Below are positions 1-13,200 of a stretch of 64,000 bases of DNA, piece after piece. A program made the position numbers and the translations under genes. Source of the stretch: Trileptium ribeirensis (lineage: Eukaryota > Nematoda > Enoplea > Enoplida > Thoracostomopsidae); NCBI GenBank assembly GCA_030248225.1, contig JASANE010017497.1, positions 45,515-109,514 of the forward strand, given 5' to 3'. Position 1 is the stretch's first letter. Every line of letters starts with the position of its first letter. The notes beneath the pieces are model-generated. The model was not told the origin of the DNA, did no database searches, and saw only the letters and a list, made by a program, of their open reading frames with translations.

Positions 1-1023
1 TGTGCAATAAATTGAAGAGAAATTGTCTATTGCAGTTCTATAACATTACCGCTAGCTGCTTGTCGAGTTCCAGTTGTTGTTCTCCTTTTTTGATAGGATG
101 ACTCTCCCCATTACAGGTATACGGGTTTCGGCGCACCGCCCGTTTTGAAATGAAGCATTTAATAAATTTTTAGATAATTTACCATTTTAGTACCCTAAAT
201 TTAGTTAAATTTTCTTTGATTATGGCAACGCTTTGGCTGCCCTAGATTTACTAAAATTTTCACAGTTTATTTTGTCACTATAATATGCTCTATATTTGTG
301 CCTTTTCGTTGAGGCAAAATATCTAACACTTTATATTTCTACCTCGTTAGGAGTAAACTGTTCAATTTTTAATTTTCTATGTACTGTTTCCCAAAGTAAT
401 TGCAAGTGCATGCAAAATTCAAAAAGTCGATTGCGACAATAATAACTTGGCAGCGACTTGATTTTTCATCCGTTAACGAATTAAACTTAGCATAGCATAC
501 ATTATAATAAAATATTTGAGTAAATTGTGCACATGTTTGCAGCTGGGGAAAATAAATAGAATGTAGAGTAATCGCTCAAAATCACAATTTAGAGCTAAAC
601 ATGTATTTTAAATTAGAATATAACACTAGGTACGTATTGGCTTGTCACATCAAATTGGCTCGTTTTTTTCGCACAATCTTATACGATATAGCACCGCATA
701 TGCAGCGGGTTTGACGCATATTACCAATGTTTGACGAAATGAATAATGGTCGCATCCTTTTTCCGACAAAATTTGAGTAAATATATGCTGCTACAGCACT
801 TCAGAATGGCTGTATCGGTGTCAGAATGGTTAATTTTTGCGCTTCTACATATACAGCATGCATTGGATCTATGGATTTTAGTGCAGTTAACCATTAAGAA
901 AAATGGTTTGATAAATTTTATTATTAATGTATTTGACGTTGATCATATATCTCGTGTCAAATTAAATTTCCCGCATGACTCTCAGGCTTATCTGGGTAAC
1001 TTTGCAGTTTGATTGTATTTTAG
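1..1023. other. Upstream intron, no exon recognised
   Basis: AT-rich sequence ending in a pyrimidine tract and AG immediately before exon 1 of the window. The LE1 exon expected upstream (starting CxCNGH in known gamma chains) was not found on the + strand here, so this is read as intron. Confidence 0.6.
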
Positions 1024-1212
1024 CATGCGATTGCAATAACCTTTCCGAGCGTTGTTATTTCGATGAAGAAATGTACGAAGCAACTGGTTCGGGTGGTCAT
1101 TGCGTCGAATGTCGAGGATTTACAACCGGGCCGCATTGTGAAAGCTGTCTTGAAAATCACTATCGCCTTCGTGGCCGCCCCGAATGTGCTGCGTGTAATT
1201 GTAACGACGTTG
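1024..1212 (+). CDS. Laminin gamma exon a: LE2 and first cysteines of LE3
   Basis: Starts by completing a codon (xCA) and reads CDCNN...[17 protein letters not shown], the gamma-1 LE2 signature, through CNCNDVG. Acceptor TTTTAG, donor G|GTATGT. Phase 1 in and phase 1 out. The cysteine pattern of a complete LE module is present. Confidence 0.93.
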
Positions 1213-4200
1213 GTATGTTTGAAGATTATTATAATTGGTCGCCAGGAATAATGAAATTTGAGTTTTTGTTAAAAGTGTCTTAGCCGTGCTTCCAGAAACG
1301 AAAATTGCATTATTTTATTTTTACAGCAGTTGTTGCTTTACGCATTGCAGTAGCGATGTTTCAGGCATTTGTGCATGTTGTTTGCATGTTACAGTGTCGT
1401 GACGGTATTATCGAGACCATAGGAGGAGCTGAAACCTGTAGCAAGGAAGTGTTACCATGTTTATAAAGTATCCCACAGTTTGGACCTTCTTAGTTCCAGT
1501 AATATTTTGGTTTCAGGAGCTATTACGCTTCAATGTGACGACGACGGTACGTGTTCGTGTAAGCCGGGCGTAGGAACCCGATATTGTGATCGATGCGAAG
1601 AAAACTTTTACGAATTTTCTGCTCAGGGATGCAAGTAAGGCATACTACCAGACAGATTTGCCTATGGTTTAAAGATTAAACTAAGGAAATGTGATAATTT
1701 TCTGTCCAAATGATATACTTGCCATAACTTATTCAGACGTAACATAATCTACATATGGCTTCTCTAATATGGGGTGGAGACTCCTGGCATTTTTCAGCGC
1801 CTCTGACACAAGCGTGCCCAGTTGGGACCCTTGATAAAATTTTGTCTCCCCTGGAAAAATTTTTGGATTCCCTTGGTAAAAATACATCCTAGTTAATATA
1901 AAAAATTGACATATTTTTTTACTAAAATGCCATTCGGAAGTTAAACATGTATTAATTTCAGCAAATTTTGGTTGGTAAGCTGGTTTTAGACTCAAATACG
2001 TTTTTGCTGTTTTTTGAGGCTATTTAATAACAATAATTTTATAGCATTCATCGGTGAAAATACTAGTAGCTCGCAAGCGAGGGTGCAACGGGGCGAGCGT
2101 GGTTTCATTTTTAGCTTAACATTTTGTTTAGTCACCAAAAACATACTGTTTTTGATGGAACATACCACCCTGAAATCTCTTGAACCTTGAAACAATGGAA
2201 TATCCTTAAACCTCGTCACGAAACCCATCGAAAACAACTGACAACGCATCGAGTATTTGTGCTGGTATCTAGATAACCAAACCATCCTATTCAGCCTACC
2301 ATAAAATCTATACAGACGATTCTTGATGACCCGAACACAATACGTAACCAAATAATGGAAGACAAATGATATTTAGGAAATTTGGTTCATCGAAATTAAA
2401 CCCGTTGAAAAAGACATGAAATATGCCAGACTCGACGACCAAAAATTTTATTCAGCTTTCAGAAATACCTAGCCTTTTATTGATGCCCTGCATTCAATAC
2501 ATAATCAGACAAATAAATACGCGTATTTTGGAAATATGGTTCGTCGGCCGTAAAATCCTTGAAATCCCACCAACAGGTGCAATATAGTCAAGTTGGACTG
2601 TAGATTGCAAAATTATCGTATCCGACGTGCTTGGTAACCTATTAGACCATTCATTGTAAGTTAAAGACAAGCAATGTGATATTTGGAAAATCGCTATTTC
2701 TGGCAAACGGTCGAGGATATATTCGGCTCCATAGCGGGAATTATCCCACAAAAAATGTCGTGACCAGCAATTTGTAGTCCTCGGTGAGCTGATTAATTTT
2801 TCGATGCGAAGATTACTTTTCGCGAGATATGGGCTGCGAAACACTTGGAATCATATGACTAGACTCCGCAAAGAACATTTAAAGACGTATTTTTTGTTAT
2901 TTTGGCTTGAAAGATGGTGTCTGAGCTGCTCACATTCAACTAAAGGCAATATCGTCATCACTTTTGCTATTGAACAAAATTCGTCCATCCGAAAATGAGT
3001 TATGAATAACAGTGACAGACAAAATAGAAATTTTAACAATTTTCCCCTTTCCGTTTCATTTAAATTTTTGAAATTTAGATTTTTATTCGACAGTCCAGTT
3101 CAAGCCAGGGTTGCCTTAATTTCACGCCCCCATGCAAAATCCGACTACCCCGGTTCCGAACATCCGGGCAAAATTTTCATCGAATCGAGAAGACAGTAGA
3201 GTTAAACATTTATATGTAAATTATTGCATCATACTATAATAAATTGAATCTGCTATGAAAACGAAAATATTATTATTGATATAATTCACCGGTTTTTCAT
3301 GAAAATGCCTCTGCTAGCTGTTTTTTATGTTTAGCAGTAATTTTACGATTATTTTAGAGCTTGTGGTTGCTCTGAAGCTGGAAGTTTTGGTAATACTCCG
3401 CGGTGTGACCCAACAACTGGAGATTGCTCTTGCAAAGCGAATGTCGAAGGGAAAACATGTGATCGGTACAATTATTATTACTATTTGTTATTTTGTTCAG
3501 ACGAAGTAAGGTGGTGGGCGCCCTTTCTTATGTGCAATGTATTTAGGAAACACGTACAACTGCTTTTGGAACAAGCGGTAAAACTGATGGTATGAAAGAT
3601 ATTAATTTATTTATGCCACATCTACGACCTCGTGGTTCATACGAATGATCTTAAATAATATGCAAACGAGAGTCACTGACAAAAATAAAACCTCAAAAAA
3701 AACGAACGCTAAACGTAAACGAACGTAAACGCAGAGCCTTAGAACTTTCGTTTCGGAACGAAAGTAAACACAAATGAACGATGTAAGGTTTTTGTGGACT
3801 TGTGTTAATTTTTGCGTGTAATACAGCTACAACTGCTAGATTAATGCAAATATGACGGTGCCCGTGCTCTGAATGCTATACGATATTCTCGCATCAAGTA
3901 TTTGTTTATACTTTGGTTCGCCAGCATGTTGAGTGTTCCTGATTAATCTGTGAAGCTAAAATGTGGGGTGGTTTGCCAGGATCTTGTCAAATTGAAACTG
4001 AGCGAGCATACTTTTCAGTGAGGGCGCTGGGGGAATCTCTAAAATTCATTTTTTTTATCTTTTCTTCATAACTCATCTTCGGATGGATGGATGGATTTCG
4101 GTAAATTGTTTACTCGACAGCAGAAGTGACAATGATGTGCTCTTTAGTTGAACGGGAACAGCTTTGACAACATTTTCGGTGTCAAAATATCAAAAACAGG

Positions 4201-7200
4201 TTTTTAAGGGTTTCTTGCCAAAGCTAGCCATACGGCTGCCGGTGTTTCGCAGCCCATATCTCGCATCACAGGCTTCGCATCGAAAAACGGAGACCGGCTC
4301 ATTGAGATCTTTAGCTTTGTTGACGACGATTTTTTTGTGGGACCACTCCTTGGGCCGATGTGTGACCGAATATATTTCGTCGACCGTTTTGCCAGAAATA
4401 GCTTCGAAATGTCCATTTTCATTTGATTATGTATTGAGTACAGGGTACCAAGAATAATCTTTATATGGGTTTTTTCTGAACGCACAATACACTGGTTTGG
4501 TTACCTAGAGTCGAACACTAGTATCTGATGCCTTTTCAGACGTTTTCTTTATGTTTAGGGTCAACGATCCCGATTTCTAGAAAATAGTATGTCTCAGTAG
4601 TTTGGTATATTGTATCAAAAATAATTTATGTTGAAATTTTCGGTATGCTACATATAATGATTTGGTTATCTAGAGTGTAGAGTGCATATTTCATGGGTTT
4701 TCAATGGGTTTAGGGTCAACATGAATCTGATTTTCAGAATATAGTTTGTGTTCAGTTATTTGGTTACTTATGGAATACAGGTTATCAAAAATTGTCAGGG
4801 CATATTGTAATAGCGGACATTGTAGGGGTGAAACCTTGTACATTCCGCCTGTGTGTGTGTGTGTGTGATCGGGAAGGACTTAACCGATTTTATTGATCTT
4901 GGGCTCATTCGAACAGGCATAGTTGATATACCGTGTACATCTCAAAGCGTTTTTGATTTGAGGTCTGGTTCCGGGGTCAGAGGTCAAAATGAGGTTTTTT
5001 ACCATATTTTAGTACCATTCACTGAAGCAAGGTTATTTTTATCTTAACCTTCGAATTTTTTATGGTTGGTTTTATTATGATAAACGCTGATGTCTCTTAT
5101 TTGTTTTCGATTAAGGCTCCGTTTCTGGAGTGATGGGGTTTGATGTATGGCACCCTCCTTGTTCCGCGACCAAAATTCGAAAATTTGTTCTGACGTCCTG
5201 GGCAGCTGAAATGTTTCAGCTTGGGATATTCGGACGTGGGAAAGTCATTGCCGGTGTTAGTTTTACTCCGCGACTTATTGTTTTTTGGCATGGGAGCATG
5301 GCACCCTGGTGGTTCCTGTACCCATAATTCGAAATTTTATTATAATGTTATGGAAACCTGAAACGTTTTACTTGGCTGTTCTCGGACATAGGAAACTCAT
5401 TGCCGGCATTCTGAGAACTTGTAGGCAGAGCGCAGATACAGAAGCATTCGTTATGGTAGTTGCTATGCTTCACTACGCTTTATAATCTCAATATAGTTAC
5501 TGGTCTATTTAGATTTATAGGTAGGCTGAATACCGTGGTTTGCTTATATAAACACAAGCACAAATACTTGACGTCTTGTGAGTTGTTTCACTTAGGGACG
5601 ACAAGAGTTTAGGATTTTCAATCGATTCTATGTTCAAGAGGATTTAGGGTGGTATATACATCAAACTAGCCTGCTACAGGAGATCAAACAAAATGAAGGC
5701 ATGGTCGCTCCGTTTCACCCTCGATTACGAGTTACCAGTTTTTTATTAATTTGTGAAGCTGAAATGTGGGATGATTAGCCAGGAGGCTGTGTTAATTATT
5801 GATTAAGCTATGAAACTGAAACGTGGTTGGCCAGGATATTGTCTAATTTTTAATTAATCTATCTGTGAAGCTGAATCGTGGGGTGACTCCATTTTGACGC
5901 CGCTTATGCTCAAATCATCTAAGAAATACACTCTAGATGTACCCTAACCTAAGTTGGAATGTGTTTTAGCTAGATTGTACGATTAAAATACGGTAAAATA
6001 ATGCCCATCCTTGTTATATGTATAACGTACCGGGATTTTTTATAGGGGGAAGGGGGGCTGACCCCTCATTGGCCCTGCGTGACCCATAAAAGACTCTCGT
6101 CTTTCCATCACTCCTAAAATTTTCAATGTGGACAACACAAATTTGCCTTTGTCATATTTTTCTTATTTTTTTGCAAAATTTTGCCTAATTTCCATAGTTT
6201 TAACTAAAATTTTGTCCAGTTTGCCGATTTAACACAGTTTTGTTGAAATTTTGTCATTTTCCCCAATTTTTGACAAAATTATTGTGTCCGTTTTCTGCAA
6301 AAAATTCTATATTTGCAAAAGTCTTGGTCTTGACCCTTAGCTGCGACCTCCCCTTTTGTTAGGGACAGGGTGACCTTGGGTCTCTGAGTCCTTGTTTCAA
6401 AGGCGTAAAAAATTCCTTATTCCAGTAAATTAAACTGAAATATATAGCTTTGCCAGCACCACTACGAGAGCTATGTCAACACAGCCATGTAATTAGGCGA
6501 GGATCGTCTTGCGGCAATTGTAAGGTTTTTAGCTCCGCAGCCAAAAAATTGGGAATTTTTTCAACACCGACATATTTATAGTTTCGCAAATAAAACGTAT
6601 TTTGATTTTTTGTCGTACAGAAAGTACATGGGGGGCTGAATTGGGGAAGACAAGAAATACACCAATGGGACGCCAAATTACTTAAGGCCCTCCTCGGCCT
6701 ACTGCCCTCCTCGTGTTCGTAGGAAAACCAATGTGGGCCTAAATGTGGCTTACGGGGTTAACGCCTTCCCCTAGAACCACTTTATATATTTCCAATAATC
6801 TTTGTAGTGAATCCGGATTCCGCTTGATATGGATTTAGGCATTTGATGCTTGTTTCGTATGAGTTTGACTTAGGTCACTGAGGCGAGGTACCTAACCATG
6901 ATAGTTTCAGTTCATGAATGAATCAACGAATACACCACTTTTATGTTTATGTTATCGCACCACAATAATTTGCCTAGTGGCTCAGGTATTATATTTAAAT
7001 TTATTCGTTATTAAACTTACCACAAATGCCATTTGATAATTCACCGATAGCGCAGCTGTATTTAACGAAGTGTTGTTCCTGGCGCTGCTCCTCAAATATT
7101 GGGACAATTCTGCTGTATTAGTATATAACAAATGCATTATTTAACATCATCAACGAAGTATGACAAATTATAATTACATTCATCATCTTTTTATGATTCA

Positions 7201-10200
7201 TTTGGGTGAGCGAGTGTTGTAAAATAACACGTGTTTCGTCATGGTTTAGGGATATCTTGTATTAGGAGTTCTTTTTCCAATTCGCATAAATATAGAGAAT
7301 ATTTTATCTGTCCGCTTTACTGTGGCAATACATTGCCGAGTTACGCTTAGTATTTTTTCTTGTCGCTTCGCTATACATTTACGTGTTTCAGTTGCAAGCC
7401 CGGTCATTTCTATTTGGACGCCGGTAATGATGCGGGATGTTTGGCATGTTTTTGCTACGGGCATTCTTCAGTTTGTGACTCTGCGCCAGGCTACTATGCA
7501 GCAAGCATACGTTCGGAGTTTGCAAAAAGTAAGAGCAGATTCTGAAAATATGTTATACAAAAACAAAGCTTTCTTGTGCAAATATTTGTAATGAAAGTCG
7601 AACTGCAGTACTCGCCACAAATGACAGTCGCCGTACGAGCGAGCGAAGAAATAGCAATCTACAAAATTTTGAAATAAAATTTCATTTTCCCATCGGCAAG
7701 TTGCCAGCAAGCAATCTACAAAATTTTGAAATAAAATTTCATTTTCCCATTGGCAAGTTGCCAGCAAGCAATCTACAAAATTTTGAAATAAAATTTCATT
7801 TTCCCATCGGTAAGTTGCCAGCGAGCAGCAGTTAGTAGCGGCCAGTACTGTATGCACAGCTGTTCTAAGATAGTATTTATAACAACTGTTTCGTATACGG
7901 GAAAAATTGCAATTTATGACTTGTAGTTTTACACCAAATGTGTTTACTCAGCTAACGGTTTAGCAGCAATGGGTACAGTATTAATAACTTTCAAACTGGA
8001 GTGAACTTTGATGGTCATATTGTTACTGTTATGACGGAGCCTTTTGACTACTAGTGGAGTAATAACAGCTGTAATGTAGCATATGTACTACTACTCACAA
8101 TATGCAGCAATTTGGGTTAAAATGTTTCGTGTGGGACTGTCAGTGTCGCTTTTATAACAACATAGTGAAATATATATCAAACTAATAACTCTGGTAAGTC
8201 AGGAATAGTTATTGTTTTAACTTTTTGAGTTATTTGTAGAATTACGTCGACCTTCTTCAGTAAAAGTTAAAGTTGTGATAATAATATTGTTTCGCGTATT
8301 TTTATAATTATGTCATAATTTTAAGCATTGCTACCTACATATTTTAGATGCCGATGGATGGAAGGGACTTGGTTACGGCGATACCGGAATAGATGTGCAA
8401 CATAATGCTGACAAGAAGACGATAGCCATCGCTGAAACTGGCGGAGGCTTTACATTTTTTCTCGCACCAAGTATGTCGTTATAATATCAAGTGGTGTAAA
8501 ATGTACGCCATGTCGTTCTCGATATACTAAGCCTTAGCTAAGACCTTTTATGAGACATATACTAAGTCTAAGTTGAGGGCTACTGTCCCTGTACACCCCG
8601 ATCTAAGCTGTTCGTTTTTCTAACGTGATGGCATAACACCTCCTCGGGGTTACTTGGGCTATATCAAGTTTGCAAGTGCTGTCCATATATGTGTATGCAT
8701 GCCGCACCGTGGAAATTCTATAGTTCAAACTAGGTAGAGCTCGTTTGGTAATCGGTGTCCCGATGGTCAGTAATAGCTGGTGTCTGACGTTCTTCAAACA
8801 CAATATATCAGCGTTTGTTTTTTTGTTTATTCGTCGTCAAACATACAGCTTTTGAGAGAATTACAAACAAGTCCCGTTCTCGAACAATGTTAGGCAAATA
8901 TTTTGTGAGATTTGCGTTTATTTTTGTCAGTATCTCTTAAACTACTTGAGATTGAAATACCTCCTTTATGAGATGTTTTAAAACATGTGCAACACAATAA
9001 TACGGGCGTGATTTGATTGCATATCTGTACATATAATAGATAATTCTTACGTATCGATCACTCGTACGAATACACATGCTCTGTTACACACAGTAGTTCA
9101 TTAATTGTGTTTCAGGCAAATTTCATGGCAATCAAGCTGCGTCGTACAACCAGTTGTTTACGTTCAAGTTCCGAGTTAGCGAAACACACGGCGTTCAAGC
9201 GTCGGCCAGAGATTTCGTAATCGAAGGCGCTGGCCGTAAAATTTCAGCACCAATTATGGCACAGCATAATCCGTTTCCATCGAACGCTGAAGAAGTAGGC
9301 ATATGATACAAGCTGTCATCATGAACTGACATCTCGGTCACAATTAGGGGGGTACAGGTCCTATAGTGGGGCGTATATATATAAATACCCTTTATAATGT
9401 AGTATTATTGTCATCGAAGTCAATATGCGTACAGTTTGAGGTAAGGAGCTTGTCGTTTAAATGAATTTAATTACGTGATGTTGTGAGCGCGCTAGCCACG
9501 CTGGTTTTTGACATCGCCGTAATTTTTTCAAAAAAACTTAAGTAAAAAGGACCGGGAGACCGAAAATTTAACGGATGACGAACTGGAGGCAACTTCGCCG
9601 CGAACCAGCAGCGGGCGACGATGGGGGGGCAGCCCCAATCTACTAGCGAGACGTCAGATGAATTTTGAGATTGGGTTAATAGTTTATGTAATTGGTTGAT
9701 ATGTTTTCATTTTGTAGATTCTTCCGTTACCCTATTTCATTCCTTGTGCAAGTTTTACTGATAAGTGTTCCTAAATTATTAACAAGTATGTCAGGCATAT
9801 TGTAAAATAAGTCGCTTTCTATATCGTACACTTGACAGTGTACCCTGAATGGCCTGTAACGTTATTTATTTAGTCTTGGGAATGCTTGTACTAGAGTGTA
9901 TGAATAACTTACATTGGAAATACACTAAAATTTAACCATACGTGAATGTTAAAAAATATTGGTCTCAACGATTGAGGGTTTATCCGAACCCTCAGCGGTT
10001 TTAAGTGTAAATTCATTGACGGAGGCAAGACGAGCCACCGAAGGTGGTGAGTCGCAGCCGGAGGCGTACATTTAACTTTTTATATCAATATACTAGACGC
10101 AAAATTTCAATTTTCTCTGTGACTTTTTTTTTGTTTGTCACAGACAGGTCTGCAGGTTGAACGCCTGGGCCGATTTTAGAAATTTTTTTTCTTCGTGTTG

Positions 10201-13200
10201 CATATTCTCTTGCGGAGTGCCCTTTCATTGAGCACTTTTTTCTACGAAAATTGCTTTGTACTCAAAATTAAGCAAATGTTGCTCAAACTTAGGGATTTTT
10301 GCCATTTTTTCAGCTTTTTCACCGCATCTCGACAACCGTTCGTGCTATTTCGGCGATTTTTTTACATAAAATGTATTTTCACGTTTTCTAAACAGCTGTA
10401 TAAATCTGATAGACGTAATTCATATCTTTCAATAAAAATTAAGCAAATTCTATTAAAATCGACTTAGGGAAACCTAAGTTCATCATATCTCGACAACCGT
10501 TCGTGCTATCTCGGTCATTTTTTGACATAACATGTACCTTCACGTTTTCTAAAAGACTATATACGAGTGATCTACTTACCTTTATAAATTCTCTTAAAAT
10601 TAAGCAAAGTCTCTTAAAAATGAGTGAAAAATTATTAAGTGTGTTATAACTTTTGAATGACTCGGCCGATTTGGACTAAATTTCATTGATGGGTACAACT
10701 TGATAGATGTATTGTCATTCTACTGTATAAATAACTAGACGTTTTCATGTCTTCCTCTTATTATTGTTACCAAAAATGTTAGAAATTCCACAAGCTGTAT
10801 GCACTATTCACGCCGTTGTTAACCACCATGCCTCCGTCACCCACGTTTACGTGTTACTAGTATAAGCCGCTTTCCATTGGCCCTTAGATATTAAATTATT
10901 GCAATCTACCATTAGTATGGAAAACAAGCTGTACAGAATACAGAAGCCTTTTTATCTTTTAGCCACCATTAAATGATTTTAAACTACTACACGCCTTGTG
11001 TTATCAAAATTCCATAATAATCTGTATTAGTCATAATGTTTTTAGGAATACAAATTTCGTTTACACGAAGATGAATCTCTTGGCTGGAATCCTCGACTGG
11101 CGGCGGTTGATTTTATTTCAGTTCTTTCGAATATTACTGCCATAAAAATACGCGCAACTTATACCGATCAAGGTAGGTGTTTCTTTATACGTTTACCGCC
11201 CGAATTCGTTCGTGTATCATGCATTGCTTGACAAACTTAACCTTGTGTTGGAAATTAAATGCAGGTTGTTTAATGGTAAGCGACGTACGCAACCCAACTA
11301 TGTAGGTGCTGTCGCTCAGTTAAGGAATCTCGCAAAGTGGTAGAATATCAATTTATGTGCAAATGTACGCCGTGCGACAAACTGAGTTCACACATCGAAG
11401 TACGCACTCCTGCCACTCGGCAACGTTGAGATCTCGCAAAGTGGTAGAATATCAATTTACGTGCAAATGTACGCCGTGCGACAAACTGAGTTCACACATC
11501 GAAGTACGCACTCCTGCCACTCGGCAACGTTGAGCATATAAGGGTTAATATATAATTGTCGGCTGTTTGCTCAGTGATTAACTATTGCTAGGGCAGCTAT
11601 TAGTGAATATATTATGTAGTAATATAATTTTTTTACGTGAATAGTAGACTGTTTATATTAATGTGTTAAAAATGCCGATCTATTTGCTCTTTAGTAATTG
11701 TAATGGAAAGAAAATTTCAGCTTATGAAGCTGAGGTTTAAAAACTTGCTTTTAAAATGCTGAAATGGCTAAAAAACGTTTTGCGATAAACCATTTACGAT
11801 TACAGCTTGCAAAAATAAAAATTATTTTTGAACTTATTTGGTCATGCCATTTCAGGCTGGGGATTTTTGTCTGACGTTCGTCTCGAAACAGCATCGCAGA
11901 CACCGCCCAATTCTGAAAATGGAGATGAAGCAGTGGAAGCGAAATGGGTCGAGTCTTGTGAGTGTCCCGAAGGATTTGTTGGGATGTTTTGCGAAGAGTG
12001 TGCGCCAGGATACCGAAGAGAGCGCCGTTACGGAGGCCCGTTTGCTCGGTGTGTGAAATGCGAATGTCATGGACATGCTGAGTTGTGTGATGCTGAGTCA
12101 GGTAAAAATGTTAACTGATTTTGCTAATTTTACTATGTGATTCAATTATAAGGAGAATACCACATTTTATATAATTTGCACTAAAACGACACATTTTCAG
12201 CTAAGGTAGTCAGATTGTTAAGACAGTATATATTCTAGGCTTGTCATTTGATAGAAAAAACTGAACTGACTTTTGTTGGCTCTGTGGTATATTTCTTTTA
12301 GTTCGAAGTTGTTATTTATTCTTTGGTAGATATCTTCGTACAACCTTGGCCTTTCCAAATAGGAAGAGGGATTCCCAGGTGGTTCTACCTCTACCAGTTC
12401 GTGTTTGATAAATTTAGGCGCCCCACAGTTCATGCCTCCTGGTTCATGTTGATACTTTCATGCGCGACTAAAAATTACCACATTTTTCTCTGGTGGCCTA
12501 AAAATTTGCGAATTTTTCTCTATGTTTGCTAACCTATTGCTGGTCCAAAACCACCGAAAGTTTATTATTTTTATGTTAACACAATTGCAATAATTGATAA
12601 ATTACAAATGTTCATATTTTATGACTGCTTCAGTTGTTTTTATGGTCCTTCCAGTGCAAAGCGTGGGTGGCCTCCCAGGTATATTGCTTTCCCCTCAATT
12701 CTGAACTGGGGATCCCCCATGTATAGTGTCGCTAGTTTGGGGGAGCCAGCACCACGCTTGGCAGGAGTAGCCCACCGCAATCTATAGTGTAAACATTTTA
12801 TGTTTTCAATTTTTTGTAAAATCGCGACATAATGTAGACATGATCTAGTTACAATCTGTGTATTTTGCAAGCCAATACATTTGTAATCATAACACTGCTT
12901 GTGACCAGCGTGAGCGCTGCGCTCGAGTATCCTGCGGGCTACAAACTTTTATAGACCACTGTTATATATATTTTGTAATATAAAGCTCTTGGGTTATTGA
13001 ACTTGATGTAGTTGAAAGCGCAGCTGTATATTTTATGAGTATCTTACAGGTCAGTGCATTTGTAACCATAACACTGCTGGTAAACAGTGTGAGCGCTGCA
13101 CCCGAGGGTACTACGGGCTACTAACTTTTTATAGACTGCTGGCATGCATACTTTATAATGTACAGCTCTAGGTTTATTTCACATGATGTAGGTGAAATCT

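Noticed and set aside
391..450. Possible upstream LE1 exon reading NCKCMQNS
   Set aside because: Lacks the remaining LE cysteine pattern and a suitable donor; chance reading of AT-rich intron.
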